A stretch of DNA of 37,861 bases from JBFFXF01 sp041569895 (GTDB taxonomy: Bacteria > Planctomycetota > UBA8108 > JACQVS01). Within the stretch, counting starts at the first letter, position 1, and each line of letters opens with the position of its first letter. Location: positions 1-37,861 of the forward strand of contig JBFFXF010000029.1 in the NCBI GenBank assembly GCA_041569895.1, read 5' to 3'. Positions 9,139 to 19,640 of this stretch are shown piece by piece. Both the position numbers and the translations under genes were made by a program. Below the pieces are notes generated by a model. The model saw only the letters and a list, made by a program, of their open reading frames with translations. It ran no database searches and was not told the origin of the DNA.

Positions 9139-10713
9139 ATGGCAGCGAAGAAGCAGAGCGCCAGGAAGATCCGCACCATCCTGATCCCGAACCGGGGCGA
9201 GATCGCGCTGCGCATCGTGCGCACGGCGCGGGCGCTCGGCGTGCGGGCCGTGGTGGCGCATTCCGCGGCGGACGGGAGCTCGCTGGCGGTGCGCGCCGCG
9301 GACGATGCGGTGCTTCTCGGGCCGGCCGCGCCGTCGGAGAGCTACCTGGCGATCGACCGGATCATCGAGGCCGCGCGCCGGGTCGGGGCCGATGCGGTGC
9401 ATCCGGGGTACGGGTTCCTGTCGGAGCGCGAGGCGTTCGCGCGCGCCGTCGAGGAGAGCGGCCTCGCCTTCATCGGGCCGACCCCGGAGAACGTTCGCCA
9501 GATGGGCGACAAGGTCTCCGCGAGAGCGACTGTCGCGGGCGCCGGCGTGCCGGTGGTGCCCGGGCGCCGGGAGCCGATCACCGACACCGCCGGAGTCGAG
9601 CGCACGGCGGACGAGGTCGGCCTGCCGCTGCTCCTGAAGGCCGCCGCCGGCGGTGGCGGCAAGGGGATCCGGCTCGTGCGCGAGCGCGGCGAGATCGCCT
9701 CGGCCTTCCGGCTCGCGCGCTCGGAGGCGCAGAACGCCTTCGGCGACCCGACGCTGTTCGCGGAGCGTTATCTCGAGCGGGCCAGGCACGTCGAGGTGCA
9801 GGTGCTTGGCGACGGCGCGGGCGGCGCGCGCGTCTTCCCCGAGCGCGACTGCTCGATCCAGCGGCGCCACCAGAAGCTGATCGAGGAGACGCCCTGTCCG
9901 GACCTCGATCCGGAATTGCGCGAGAAGCTGCTCGCCCACGCGCTGCGCGCCGTCCAGGCCTCGAAGTACCGCGGCGCGGGGACGCTCGAGTTCCTCTCCG
10001 ACGGCGAGGACGGCATCTACTTCCTCGAGATGAACACGCGGCTGCAGGTCGAGCATCCGATCACCGAGGCGGTGACGGGCGTCGATCTCGTCGCGGAGCA
10101 GATCGCCGTCGCGGAGGGAAAACGGTACCGCGGCAAGACGCTCGAGAAGTGCCTCGTCGCCGGCGAGGGCGCCGCCGTCGAGCTGCGAGTCAACGCCGAG
10201 GATCCGGCGCTCGATTTCGCGCCGTCGATCGGCGTCGTGAACGACGTCCGGCTCCCCGGCGGCCCCGGCATCCGCGTCGACTCCGGAGCCCACCCCGGCC
10301 TCGAGATCACGCCGTTCTACGATTCGCTCGTCGCCAAGGTGATCGCGTCGGGACGCGACCGCGACGAGGCGCTCGCGCGGCTCCGGGTCGCGCTCGAGGA
10401 GATCACCATCCGCGGCGTCGCCACGACGCTGCCGGTCGGGCTCGCCCTCCTCGATGACGCCGGCTTCCGCGCCGGGCGCTACCACTGCCAGTATCTCGGC
10501 GAACGGCTCGAGGATCCGTCGTTTCTCCGTGGCGCCCCGGGAGACGACCTCGCCGCGGCGATCGCGGTGGCTGCCGCCGTGTCTGCGCGGCTCGGCGGGC
10601 AGAGACGACCCTCCGTCGGGCGACGGACCGCCGGCGAGGAGCCCGCGGACGACACCCTGTCGCCGTGGGCGCGGCTGGGAAGGACACACGGACTGCGGGG
10701 GATCGGACGGTGA
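9139..10713 (+). CDS. pccA: Biotin carboxylase subunit of propionyl-CoA carboxylase
   Basis: A 524-residue ATP-grasp enzyme that carboxylates biotin with bicarbonate and ATP. It begins with ILIPNRGEIALRI, then the Gly-rich lid KAAAGGGGKGI, ERDCSIQRRHQKLIEETP, and EMNTRLQVEHPITE with the active-site Glu and Arg. The catalytic part ends near residue 450. The last 70 or so residues (Ala/Gly/Arg-rich) are a poorly conserved extension. The usual PccA is about 660 residues with the biotin domain fused; here the carrier is a separate gene whose GTG overlaps this stop. A 28-bp gap follows pccB. Confidence 0.94.
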   Translation: MAAKKQSARKIRTILIPNRGEIALRIVRTARALGVRAVVAHSAADGSSLAVRAADDAVLLGPAAPSESYLAIDRIIEAARRVGADAVHPGYGFLSEREAFARAVEESGLAFIGPTPENVRQMGDKVSARATVAGAGVPVVPGRREPITDTAGVERTADEVGLPLLLKAAAGGGGKGIRLVRERGEIASAFRLARSEAQNAFGDPTLFAERYLERARHVEVQVLGDGAGGARVFPERDCSIQRRHQKLIEETPCPDLDPELREKLLAHALRAVQASKYRGAGTLEFLSDGEDGIYFLEMNTRLQVEHPITEAVTGVDLVAEQIAVAEGKRYRGKTLEKCLVAGEGAAVELRVNAEDPALDFAPSIGVVNDVRLPGGPGIRVDSGAHPGLEITPFYDSLVAKVIASGRDRDEALARLRVALEEITIRGVATTLPVGLALLDDAGFRAGRYHCQYLGERLEDPSFLRGAPGDDLAAAIAVAAAVSARLGGQRRPSVGRRTAGEEPADDTLSPWARLGRTHGLRGIGR

Positions 10714-11246
10714 AGCTCGAGGTGACCATCGACGGGCGCACGTTCGAGGTCGACCTCGTCGACCCGTCTCCGGGCGCGGAGGCCCGCGTCGTGGTCGACG
10801 GCGAGGAACGCGTCGCGGCGGTCGAGTCGGCGAGCCCGGACGAGGTCATCGTCCGCGTCGACGGCCGGCGCTTCCGCTTCGCCGTCGAGCCGCACCCCGG
10901 AGGCGAGCAGGCCGCCGACGGCACCCCTGTGCGACTGCTCCATCGCAACCGCTGCTTCGACGTCCGCGTCGCCAGCGAGATCGATCGACTCCGCGCCCGC
11001 GCGCCGGGCAGGACGACGGCGAGCGGCCCGGTGACGATTCACAGCGCCCTGCCGGGTGTCGTCCGCCAGATCTTCCTCGAGCCCGGCAGCGACGTCGACG
11101 AGGGCGCCCCGATCCTGACCCTCGAGGCGATGAAGATGGAGAACGAGATCCGCGCGGAGATCGCCGGGCGCATCGAATCCATTCACGTCCAGCCGGGCCA
11201 GGTGGTTGCGGCGAGAGAACCGCTGGCGACGATCGTGCCGGGCTAA
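10710..11246 (+). CDS. Biotin carboxyl carrier protein of the carboxylase
   Basis: A 178-residue carrier. The C-terminal biotinyl domain (about 105-178) carries EAMKMEN with the biotin-acceptor Lys142 and the usual PLPG-like turn (SALPGVV). Residues 1-100 are two beta-rich modules (EVTIDGRTFEVDL and VIVRVDGRRFRF), like the N-terminal part of stand-alone carriers in acyl-CoA carboxylases. They probably dock the carrier to the beta subunit, in the role of the BT domain of fused enzymes; that is inference. The GTG start overlaps the previous stop (GTGA). It is the last gene of the operon and the expected substrate of the nearby BirA. Confidence 0.93.
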   Translation: MKLEVTIDGRTFEVDLVDPSPGAEARVVVDGEERVAAVESASPDEVIVRVDGRRFRFAVEPHPGGEQAADGTPVRLLHRNRCFDVRVASEIDRLRARAPGRTTASGPVTIHSALPGVVRQIFLEPGSDVDEGAPILTLEAMKMENEIRAEIAGRIESIHVQPGQVVAAREPLATIVPG

Positions 11247-11255
11247 TCGCTTTCG

Positions 11256-11414
11256 GATCCCGGTCCCGGTCCCGGCTTTCGCCCTCGTCCTCGAAAACCT
11301 CGGTTGGCGATGCCACGTCCGATACCGATTCCGACTCCATTGTTGCACAAACGTACCCGAACCCGAACCCGTACCCGTTCCCGTGCCCGTTCCCGTACCC
11401 GTACCCGTTCCCGA
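11256..11414. repeat. Tract T2, part 1, with ten-run GGG array on the minus strand
   Basis: No gene lies between 11247 and 11656. This part has CCGGTC units, a short GTCCTC block (about 11284-11294), CCGATACC/GATTCC hexamers, then ten CCC runs spaced exactly 6 bp apart from 11356 to 11412. On the minus strand these are ten GGG runs with 3-nt loops such as TTC, TAC and AAC, a strong G-quadruplex pattern. It lies between the 3' ends of two convergent operons. Confidence 0.9.
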
Positions 11415-11426
11415 GGGCGCTGGTTG

Positions 11427-11646
11427 CCGAGTCCGATGACCGACTCCGAGACCGATGGCCGATACCGATTCCGACTCCGACTCCGAGGTCCGATTCCGAT
11501 TCCGACTCCGATGACCGACTCGGACTCCGATCCGATTCCGATCTCCGATCTCCGATCTCCGATCTCTGACCTCTGATCTCTGTTGTCTGTCTCTGATCTC
11601 TGCCTCTGTCCTCTGTCTCCGTCCTCTGCCTCCGTCCTCTGCCTCG
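11427..11646. repeat. Tract T2, part 2: CCGANN hexamers and CTCTGNN heptamers
   Basis: 11427-11560 is built of CCGACT/CCGATT/CCGAGT hexamers and contains two one-mismatch reverse copies of GTCATCGGAATCGG (11427-11440 and 11502-11515). 11550-11646 is built of CTCTGAT, CTCTGTC and CTCTGCC units and contains the reverse complement of ACAGAGGCAGAG (11598-11609), also found at 20923 and 31122. The module order is that of T5 inverted. Confidence 0.9.
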
Positions 11647-11656
11647 CCCGATGGTC

Positions 11657-13372
11657 TCAGGCCGCCGCTCTCGCCTTGAGCCCCACTCTCCGCGCCATCC
11701 GCGCCAGCGGCACGCCTCGGCGGCGGGCGATGGCGATGGCCCAGCCGGTGAGCACCGCGGTCAGGACCGGGTAGAAGACCTTGGCGAAGTCGATGATCGC
11801 CACGCCGCCGAGGACGACGAACCGGGGGCCGTCCTCGTCGGGGAGCTCGGGTGGGTTGAGGGAGGACCAGAGGGTGAAGGGCGAGAGGTAGTAGAGGGAG
11901 AAGATGCCGTCGGGGAACTTCTGGAACTCGAAGATCACCGGCAGGAGCAGCGTGATGATGAAGATGAAGAACACCGTCAGGAAGCAGTACCCGCGCGTGA
12001 AGCCCGAGCTCGAGAGGTAGAACCCGAGGGCGCCGAACGCGAGCACGTAGAGGGGGAAGGTGATGATCACGTCGCGCCAGCGGTCGATGAGGCTGTACCA
12101 GCGTTGCTGGTCCTCGACGCTCGCGAGGGTTCCCGCGTCGAGCCACGAGGCCGCGTGCTGGAGCAGGAGGAGCAGCGCGGCGGTCGACACCACCAGGAGA
12201 AACGCCAGGTAGAGCAGCCCCCAGAACGAGCCCGGCGCGAAAATCCGCAGGGCGGCCAGCGGCCCGCGGAGTCGCGAGAAGCGCGCCTGGACGCGGCGCG
12301 AGAGCTCGAGCGGCTCGGTCGGGAAGGTGAGCGCGGCGACGAAGAGGATCAACAGGGACGTCCAGACGCGGGTCGCGAGAATGGAATCGATCCGCACCAT
12401 CTGCTCGAGGCGATTCGAGGCGTCCGGACTCGGCTGGACGACGCACGCCAGCAGGTAGAGGAAGAGCAGCAGGGTGGTGAGCGCCCTCAGATTCGACGAC
12501 TTGTCGTCGGTCGAGGTCCGCACGCGATTCGTCGTCAGCGTGAACAGGTACGCGAACGCGAATCCGACGACGAGGACGAGTCCGATCAGGAGCTGCACTC
12601 CCTCCCCGCCGGTGACGGCCATCTCGTCCGCGCTGGCGGAGCCGGCGATGCGCTGCATGAGGACGGCGATCAGCGTCCGGTCGCCCGCCTCCTGCCACGC
12701 CTTCTTGACCGGGTCCCAGAGAGTGAACCAGAGCATGGCCATGTAGCCGAAGACGATCGTGTAGACCGTCAGAGTGCTCCGCAGGTTGGCCGAGTAGCAG
12801 CTCGAGAAGAAGACGCCGATCATCGCCACGACGAGCGTGTGGCCGACGAGGATCGCGTAGGCGATGAAGATCTCCTCGATCTGCACGCCGCCGAAGAGCG
12901 TGCTGATGGCCAGCAGGGGCACGGTCGCGAAGACGGTGATCAGGCAGTAGGCGGACGTCGCCAGGAACTTGCCGAGCACGAGCTCGCCGGGGCGCAGGTC
13001 GGTGGTGATCAGGAGATCCAGCGACTTGTTCGCGCGCTCCTCGGTGAACGCCGTCGACGTCAGCGCCGGGAAGACGATCAGCACGACGAGGAACTGGATC
13101 CCGAAGAAGGTGTCGAAGAGGCTGCGCCCGAGCTGGACGGACGTCAGGTTCTCGCTCTCGCGCTTGATCCAGATCTGCACCATGACGCCGATGGCGATCG
13201 CCAGGACGCACATGAAGTGCGTCACGAAGAACCGGCTTCGCCTGAAGTCGCCGCGCAGCTCCTTGAGGAGGATCGGCCAGCCGATGTTGCCGATCCATCC
13301 GCGGACCGTCGGCAAGCGGAGGCTGAGGAATCCGGAGCCGCGTGCGCTCGCGGCGCTACTGGAGATCGCCAC
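11657..13372 (-). CDS. ABC transporter permease, ABC-2/GldF-like
   Basis: A 571-residue polytopic membrane protein. A soluble N-terminus with NIGWPILLKELRGDFR, a common start of ABC-2 permeases, is followed by many hydrophobic segments (about 12 can be picked out). The segment FPALTSTAFTEERANKSLDLLI TTDLRP is the typical cytoplasmic coupling loop of gliding-type ABC-2 permeases. It is about twice the length of a six-helix ABC-2 subunit. The GTG start lies inside the ATPase gene, overlapping it by 17 bp, so the two are coupled. With the ATPase and the Gld-like protein it probably forms an exporter; the cargo is unknown. Confidence 0.88.
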   Translation of the reverse strand: MAISSSAASARGSGFLSLRLPTVRGWIGNIGWPILLKELRGDFRRSRFFVTHFMCVLAIAIGVMVQIWIKRESENLTSVQLGRSLFDTFFGIQFLVVLIVFPALTSTAFTEERANKSLDLLITTDLRPGELVLGKFLATSAYCLITVFATVPLLAISTLFGGVQIEEIFIAYAILVGHTLVVAMIGVFFSSCYSANLRSTLTVYTIVFGYMAMLWFTLWDPVKKAWQEAGDRTLIAVLMQRIAGSASADEMAVTGGEGVQLLIGLVLVVGFAFAYLFTLTTNRVRTSTDDKSSNLRALTTLLLFLYLLACVVQPSPDASNRLEQMVRIDSILATRVWTSLLILFVAALTFPTEPLELSRRVQARFSRLRGPLAALRIFAPGSFWGLLYLAFLLVVSTAALLLLLQHAASWLDAGTLASVEDQQRWYSLIDRWRDVIITFPLYVLAFGALGFYLSSSGFTRGYCFLTVFFIFIITLLLPVIFEFQKFPDGIFSLYYLSPFTLWSSLNPPELPDEDGPRFVVLGGVAIIDFAKVFYPVLTAVLTGWAIAIARRRGVPLARMARRVGLKARAAA

Positions 13373-14336
13373 GGGTGACCTCCATGAAAACGCGCTCGAG
13401 GTCCGCGGCCTCCTGCCGGATCGCCAGGATCGGCGCCTCGCGATCCACGAGCAGCTTGAGGACCGCGTGGAAGCTCTCCGGATCTCCGAGGTACTCGAAG
13501 TGAACCTCGCGGCCGTTGGCGTTGACCTCGTTGACGTGCGGATGCGTGGCGAGGATCTCGCTCGCGGCCGGGAATTCGCGGTGGAACGTCACATGCACGG
13601 TGCGGCGCGGCTTCAGGCGGCCGATGATCCGATCGACCTCGCCCCACTCGAGGATCTTGCCCTTCTCGATGATGCCGACGGAGTCGCAGACGTCCGACAG
13701 CTCGGTGAGGATGTGGCTCGAGATGAGGATCGTCTTGCCCATGGTGCGGAGCTCCTTGAGCAAGGCGCGGAGCTCGATGCGGGCGCGCGGGTCCATGGCC
13801 GAGGCGGGCTCGTCCAGTATCAGCACCCTGGGATCGTGAATCAGCGTCTTGGCGAGGCAGAGCCGCTGCCGCATTCCCTTCGAGAGCGATGCCACCATGC
13901 GGTCCTGCAGGGGGTCGAGGTCGGTGAGCTCGAGCACGCCCCCGACGATCGTGCGGCGCTCGCGGGGGGGCACGCGAAACGCGCCCGCGAAGAACTCGAG
14001 GTACTCCCAGACGGTGATCCCCTCGTAGACGCCGAACTCGTCCGGCATGTAACCCACGATCCGCCTCACTTCGTCGGGTTGCTCGAGGACGTCGAGGCCG
14101 GCGATCGAGAGGTCGCCGCTCGTCGGCTCGAGGAGCGTCGCGAGGATCTTGATGGTCGTCGTCTTGCCGGCGCCGTTGGGACCGATGAACCCGAAGATCT
14201 GCCCCTCGCCGATCTCGAAGCTGATGCCATCGAGAGCGACGGTCTCGCCGAACACCATCCGCAGGTCCCGCACGACCACCATCGGCGGCGGCTTGTCGAT
14301 CGGCGGTGATTCCTGGGGTGTGGCGTGGCTTTCCAT
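13356..14336 (-). CDS. ABC transporter ATPase, GldA-like
   Basis: A 326-residue ATP-binding subunit. It has Walker A GPNGAGKTT, the Q-loop region, the signature LSKGMRQRL (Gly-Gln of the standard LSGGQ replaced), Walker B VLILDEPASAMDP and the switch His in ISSHILTEL. The C-terminal extension of about 90 residues is normal for ABC-2 drug/antibiotic-type ATPases. I chose ATG 14336; an upstream TTG (14354) would extend into the preceding gene. It follows the 735-residue membrane protein by four bases and overlaps the permease gene. Confidence 0.92.
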   Translation of the reverse strand: MESHATPQESPPIDKPPPMVVVRDLRMVFGETVALDGISFEIGEGQIFGFIGPNGAGKTTTIKILATLLEPTSGDLSIAGLDVLEQPDEVRRIVGYMPDEFGVYEGITVWEYLEFFAGAFRVPPRERRTIVGGVLELTDLDPLQDRMVASLSKGMRQRLCLAKTLIHDPRVLILDEPASAMDPRARIELRALLKELRTMGKTILISSHILTELSDVCDSVGIIEKGKILEWGEVDRIIGRLKPRRTVHVTFHREFPAASEILATHPHVNEVNANGREVHFEYLGDPESFHAVLKLLVDREAPILAIRQEAADLERVFMEVTRGDLQ

Positions 14337-14340
14337 GCGA

Positions 14341-16548
14341 TCAGCGATACACAACGAGGATGTCGGCGCGATGCTTGAGCGTCGACCCCTGCCCGATCTC
14401 GAAATCCCGCTCGCGTCTGTCGAGGACCCCGAGGAAGACGATCGACGAGCCCATGCGCTCGAAGAGATCTCCGGTGAGCACTCGCTTCACTGCCTCGAGT
14501 GTCAGCTCATCCCCCTCGAAGGGGTCCTCGACCTCGGCGTCGTCACGACTCCGCCCCTCGCCGAGGCGGAAGATGTCGATCGGTGTCATGTCGGCGCCGT
14601 CGACTCGCACGCGACCACCGGCGGGCAGCTCGCCCACGGAGACGATCTGGCCGCGAGATCTCGGCAAATAAAAGCCACGGCGGATCGTCATCGGAGTCGC
14701 GTTGACGATCTCGACGTCGGCCGTGTCGACCTCGGGGTCGGTGTTCTCGAGGCGGTTGATCTCGAGCGTTCCCCGCGCCGGCACGAGATCCCTCGCGGCA
14801 AACACGCCGGTCTGCCAGACGTCGAGGCGGAAGTCGCGGATCGACGAGCTCGTCGCGACGTCGTCATCGCGCGTCGAGCTGGTGATGCCGACCATCTCCT
14901 TCGAGTTCTCGAAGACGGGGAGCAGCGAACGCGTTCCGGGCGCGGAGACGCTGTAGCGGGTGTCATCGCTCGAGAAGATGCCGAGGTACGCCTCCTTGCG
15001 CAGATACGGCTCCGAGGGCCGCCAGTGAAACAGCGTCAGCGTGCGCGTCTCGGTGAGCACGCCCTTGGTGAGATAGCCGGTGAGAAAGATGAGCCCGACG
15101 TAGACGACGACCACCGTCGGCTGCAGCCACACCACCCAGGGCAGGCGGTTGATTCGCTTGAGGAAGAAGTACAGCCCCGGCCCGATCAGCCCGAGGTAGA
15201 CGGCGACGAGCCCCCCGATGAACCAGATCCCGAGGTCGGGACTGAGCCCCTTCTTGAGAAACTCGACGAGCCGGTCGTTGACGGTCCTCGCCGTGCGGGC
15301 GTTCCAGTCGCTGCGTCCCGAGTCGAGCGGCACGCCCTCGAGGATCGCCGTCCAGAGGAGGTTCTGGAATCCCGAGCCGATCGCGATCGATGTGGATACC
15401 GGGTCCGTCGTCAGCACGCCGAGACGACCGGCGCCGTAGGGGATCTCGTGGTAGAGCCGGCGCGATGCCTCGATGGCGGCGTCGATCGACTTCCTCGGAT
15501 CGACGGAGACCAGGACGCGCGTCGGCGGCGCCTTGTCGTCGTCGATCGGATCGAGACGGAACAGGGTCCAGGCGGCCTCCTCGTCATCGTCCTTCCAGCG
15601 CAGCAGCGCGGAGAGGCGGTTCTCGTCGTTGAACCCGCGCGCCTCGTTGAGAAACGCGAGGGCCTGCGGCCGGAACTCCTCCTCGACCTGCACGGCCGAG
15701 AGCGCCTCCGGCGGGATCATCAGGCGGGCAAGCCGCGTCGAGAAGATGGCGCCGTCCACCGACGGCACCAGGATCACCGTGCCGCCGAGGTAGACCCAGC
15801 GCCGGATCGCCTCCACCTGGGCATCGTCGAGCTCGCGCTCGTCGAAGTTTCTGAGGATCAGCGCCCGGACGGACTGATATCCGAGCGGATCGTCGGGCAG
15901 CATGCGCTCGCGCGGCTGGTCGACGGCAACGGCGAGCGAGCGGCGCTGCGTGCGGCTCAGCGTGAACTGCGAGAGGTTGCGGAGCAGATTCGACAGCTCG
16001 TCGTTGCTGGTGCCGCTGACGAGCACCGGCAGCGGCGTGTATCCACCGCCGCGCGTCGAGCTGATGGTGTACGGCCGCCGGTGGATCTCGCGGTCGCCGT
16101 CGTAAACGCGGACCAGGATCCTGCTGTCGAAGGTCTCGTTCGAGGTGTCGGGATACCAGACGTAGACGAACGTCTTTCGCGGTGGCCCCGGGTTGACCTC
16201 CACGGTGCGCGCCGTGCGGAAGAACTGCCGGCTCTGCGACAGGCCGACGGCGGCGCTGACGACGCCCTCGAGACGGACCTCGCGCGGCGAGGACGTGTTG
16301 TTGCGCAGCTCGAGGTAAATCGGCAGCCATCCGGGAAGACCGGTGCCGATGTAGTTGGTGACGTCCTCGGGAAACCACTCCTGCACCACCTCGACGGGCG
16401 GGGGCGCGACGCCGCCGGCGTCGTCCTGGGCCACGACCGGCGTCGCCACGACGAGCGAGCCGGCGAGGAGCGCCAGGGCCGGGGCGAGCGCGATACCGGG
16501 AAGCCTGCGTCTCTGGTCGAGTCGCTCGGCGCGGGTCGTGCTACCCAT
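14341..16548 (-). CDS. Large exported membrane protein of a Gld-like ABC system
   Basis: A 735-residue protein with a signal peptide (about residues 1-41, ending VVAQ). A long non-cytoplasmic beta-rich region contains a Rossmann-like stretch (ALILRNFDERELDDAQ, then VYLGGTVILVPS) as seen in proteins with a class-I amidotransferase-like fold. Two membrane helices lie at about 437-492, followed by a C-terminal domain of about 240 residues. The layout resembles membrane proteins that accompany ABC-2 exporters (GldG-like), but the match is architectural only. Its ATG overlaps the recR stop by eight bases, and the ATPase start follows its stop directly. Substrate and partners are unknown. Confidence 0.75.
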   Translation of the reverse strand: MGSTTRAERLDQRRRLPGIALAPALALLAGSLVVATPVVAQDDAGGVAPPPVEVVQEWFPEDVTNYIGTGLPGWLPIYLELRNNTSSPREVRLEGVVSAAVGLSQSRQFFRTARTVEVNPGPPRKTFVYVWYPDTSNETFDSRILVRVYDGDREIHRRPYTISSTRGGGYTPLPVLVSGTSNDELSNLLRNLSQFTLSRTQRRSLAVAVDQPRERMLPDDPLGYQSVRALILRNFDERELDDAQVEAIRRWVYLGGTVILVPSVDGAIFSTRLARLMIPPEALSAVQVEEEFRPQALAFLNEARGFNDENRLSALLRWKDDDEEAAWTLFRLDPIDDDKAPPTRVLVSVDPRKSIDAAIEASRRLYHEIPYGAGRLGVLTTDPVSTSIAIGSGFQNLLWTAILEGVPLDSGRSDWNARTARTVNDRLVEFLKKGLSPDLGIWFIGGLVAVYLGLIGPGLYFFLKRINRLPWVVWLQPTVVVVYVGLIFLTGYLTKGVLTETRTLTLFHWRPSEPYLRKEAYLGIFSSDDTRYSVSAPGTRSLLPVFENSKEMVGITSSTRDDDVATSSSIRDFRLDVWQTGVFAARDLVPARGTLEINRLENTDPEVDTADVEIVNATPMTIRRGFYLPRSRGQIVSVGELPAGGRVRVDGADMTPIDIFRLGEGRSRDDAEVEDPFEGDELTLEAVKRVLTGDLFERMGSSIVFLGVLDRRERDFEIGQGSTLKHRADILVVYR

Positions 16549-17176
16549 CGGCGCTCTCCCTCATGCCGCGTCGCCCCTCGATGGCGTCCGCCACGATGGT
16601 GCTCGAGACGTGCTCGATGTTGCTGCCGCTCGGTATGCCGCGCGCGATGCGCGAGACCGTGACGCCCGGAATGCCGCGCAGCTGCCCGGCGAGGTAGAGC
16701 GCCGTGCCGTCGCCCTCGAAGTTGGGATTGGTCGCCAGGATCACCTCGCGGACCGGCGACTCGGTGCCCGCCCGCTCGCGGATGCGGTCGAGCAGGCTGC
16801 GGACGGTCAAGTCCTCGGGCGTGATGCCGTCGAGCGGCGCGAACGCCCCCATGAGCACGTGGTACTTGCCGTTGTAGTTGCCGGCGCGCTCGATGGCGTA
16901 GACGTCCTTCGGCTGCTCGACGACGCAGATCATCGAATCGTCGCGTCGCTCGTCGACACAGATCGGACAGACGTCGCGCTCGGTGATGTTGAAGCAGACG
17001 CGGCAGTTCTTGAGCTTCTTCTTGACGTCGCGGATGGCGTGCGCGAGCTGCATCGCCTCGTCCTCGCTGGTTCGCAGGACGTAGTAGGCGAGTCGCTCCG
17101 CCGTCTTGTTGCCGATGCCGGGGAGCTTCTTGAACTCCTCGACCAGCTTCTGCAGAGCCTCGGTGTGGGTTTCCAT
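16541..17176 (-). CDS. recR: Recombination protein RecR
   Basis: A 211-residue recombination mediator that works with RecF and RecO to load RecA at gaps. It has an N-terminal helix-hairpin-helix (KKLPGIGNKTAERLAYYVL), a four-Cys zinc finger (CRVC then CPIC) and a TOPRIM domain (ICVVEQPKDVYAIER through ILATNPNFEGDGTALYL). The C-terminal ARGIPSGSNIEH is diagnostic. The length is standard. The gene order dnaX-ybaB-recR is the classical conserved cluster. Confidence 0.97.
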   Translation of the reverse strand: METHTEALQKLVEEFKKLPGIGNKTAERLAYYVLRTSEDEAMQLAHAIRDVKKKLKNCRVCFNITERDVCPICVDERRDDSMICVVEQPKDVYAIERAGNYNGKYHVLMGAFAPLDGITPEDLTVRSLLDRIRERAGTESPVREVILATNPNFEGDGTALYLAGQLRGIPGVTVSRIARGIPSGSNIEHVSSTIVADAIEGRRGMRESADG

Positions 17177-17282
17177 TTCCGCGCTCAGCCGGAAAGGAGA
17201 GCTGGCCTCTCGGAGGCAGATGACCGGGCCAGACCGATTACGGCGACGGGCATCTCAAGACGTTCCCCGGAGGCGGGTCGTT

Positions 17283-17612
17283 TCAGAAAAAAAGTTCGGA
17301 GAGATCGCCGAGCCCACCGGTCGCCCTGTTGATCTCCTCCGACTTCAGCGCCTTCGCCTTCTTGACGCCCTGTGACACGGCGGCGACGATCATGTCCTCG
17401 AGAAACTCGATCTCCTCCGACACGGCCTTCGGGTCGATGGTGACCTTGAGGAGTTCCTGCCGCCCGTTGACCAGGGCGGTCACGAGCCCGCCGCCGGCGC
17501 TGCCCTCGACGACGCGTTCCTTGAGCTGGTCCTGAACGCGCTCGATCTGCTTGCGGATCCTCCCCGCGTTGCGGAGAAGATCACCCACGTCGCTGGTGTT
17601 TTTCATCGACAC
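17283..17612 (-). CDS. ybaB: Nucleoid-associated protein YbaB/EbfC
   Basis: A 109-residue YbaB/EbfC family DNA-binding protein. It has the typical helix LLRNAGRIRKQIERVQDQLKE, the core VEGSAGGGLVTALVNGRQELLKVTIDP, and the acidic/hydrophobic C-terminal helix with EDMIVAAVSQGVKKA. I chose GTG 17612 because GGGGAG lies six bases upstream; the ATG two codons later (17606) is possible. It lies between dnaX and recR, as in most bacteria, and probably shares their transcript. Confidence 0.95.
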   Translation of the reverse strand: MSMKNTSDVGDLLRNAGRIRKQIERVQDQLKERVVEGSAGGGLVTALVNGRQELLKVTIDPKAVSEEIEFLEDMIVAAVSQGVKKAKALKSEEINRATGGLGDLSELFF

Positions 17613-18188
17613 GCTTCACTCCCCGGGTCCACTCTCTCTCGCGTCGCCGACTCTCGCGTCGCCAACATCGACTCTAAACTGTCGCCCGCGCTGGCCCAAG
17701 CGACTTTCTCAGACGAATTTTCCCCGGAACAGGTCGCGCGTCTTCTTGACCACCGGGTCGTCGCGCAGCTTCCCCGACGACTCCGGAGCCCGGGGGCGGG
17801 CCTCGCCGCCCTCGCCGCGATGCCCCGCCCCGCGCTCAGGGTCCGCGCTCCCGCCACCTGGACTCCCACCGTCCGCGCCGCCGCCGTCGGGACCGCCGTT
17901 CCCGCCGTTGGTCTGGCGGTGCTCCGTGCGGACCGTCCACCGGGCGCCGGTGATCTCGGCGATCAGCGACTCGAGCACGGCGACGCGCCGCTTGCTCTTC
18001 ATCTGCCGCAGGTGGAACGGGCGCTCGAAGCGAACGGCGACCGCTCCGGCGCCGGCCTCGGCGATCTCGGCGTTGCGGAGGAACGCCTGGAGCTCCGGAT
18101 GGCGCTCGCCGAACTCGATGACGATCTGGCTCCACAGGGAGCGCAGGTGGGAGAAGTCCGCCGGCGGGGCCTCGGGGGAGGGCGTTGC

Positions 18189-19619
<1,431 letters not shown>

Positions 19620-19624
19620 AGAGC

Positions 19625-19640
19625 AAAAAAAGACCGGAGC
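19625..19640 (-). terminator. Intrinsic terminator of ffs
   Basis: The closing helix of the SRP RNA (CCGGAGC with GCTCCGG) is followed by C and seven Ts, so the RNA's own terminal stem can act as the terminator. The dnaX start lies only six bases beyond it, so dnaX would depend on readthrough or another promoter. Confidence 0.6.
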
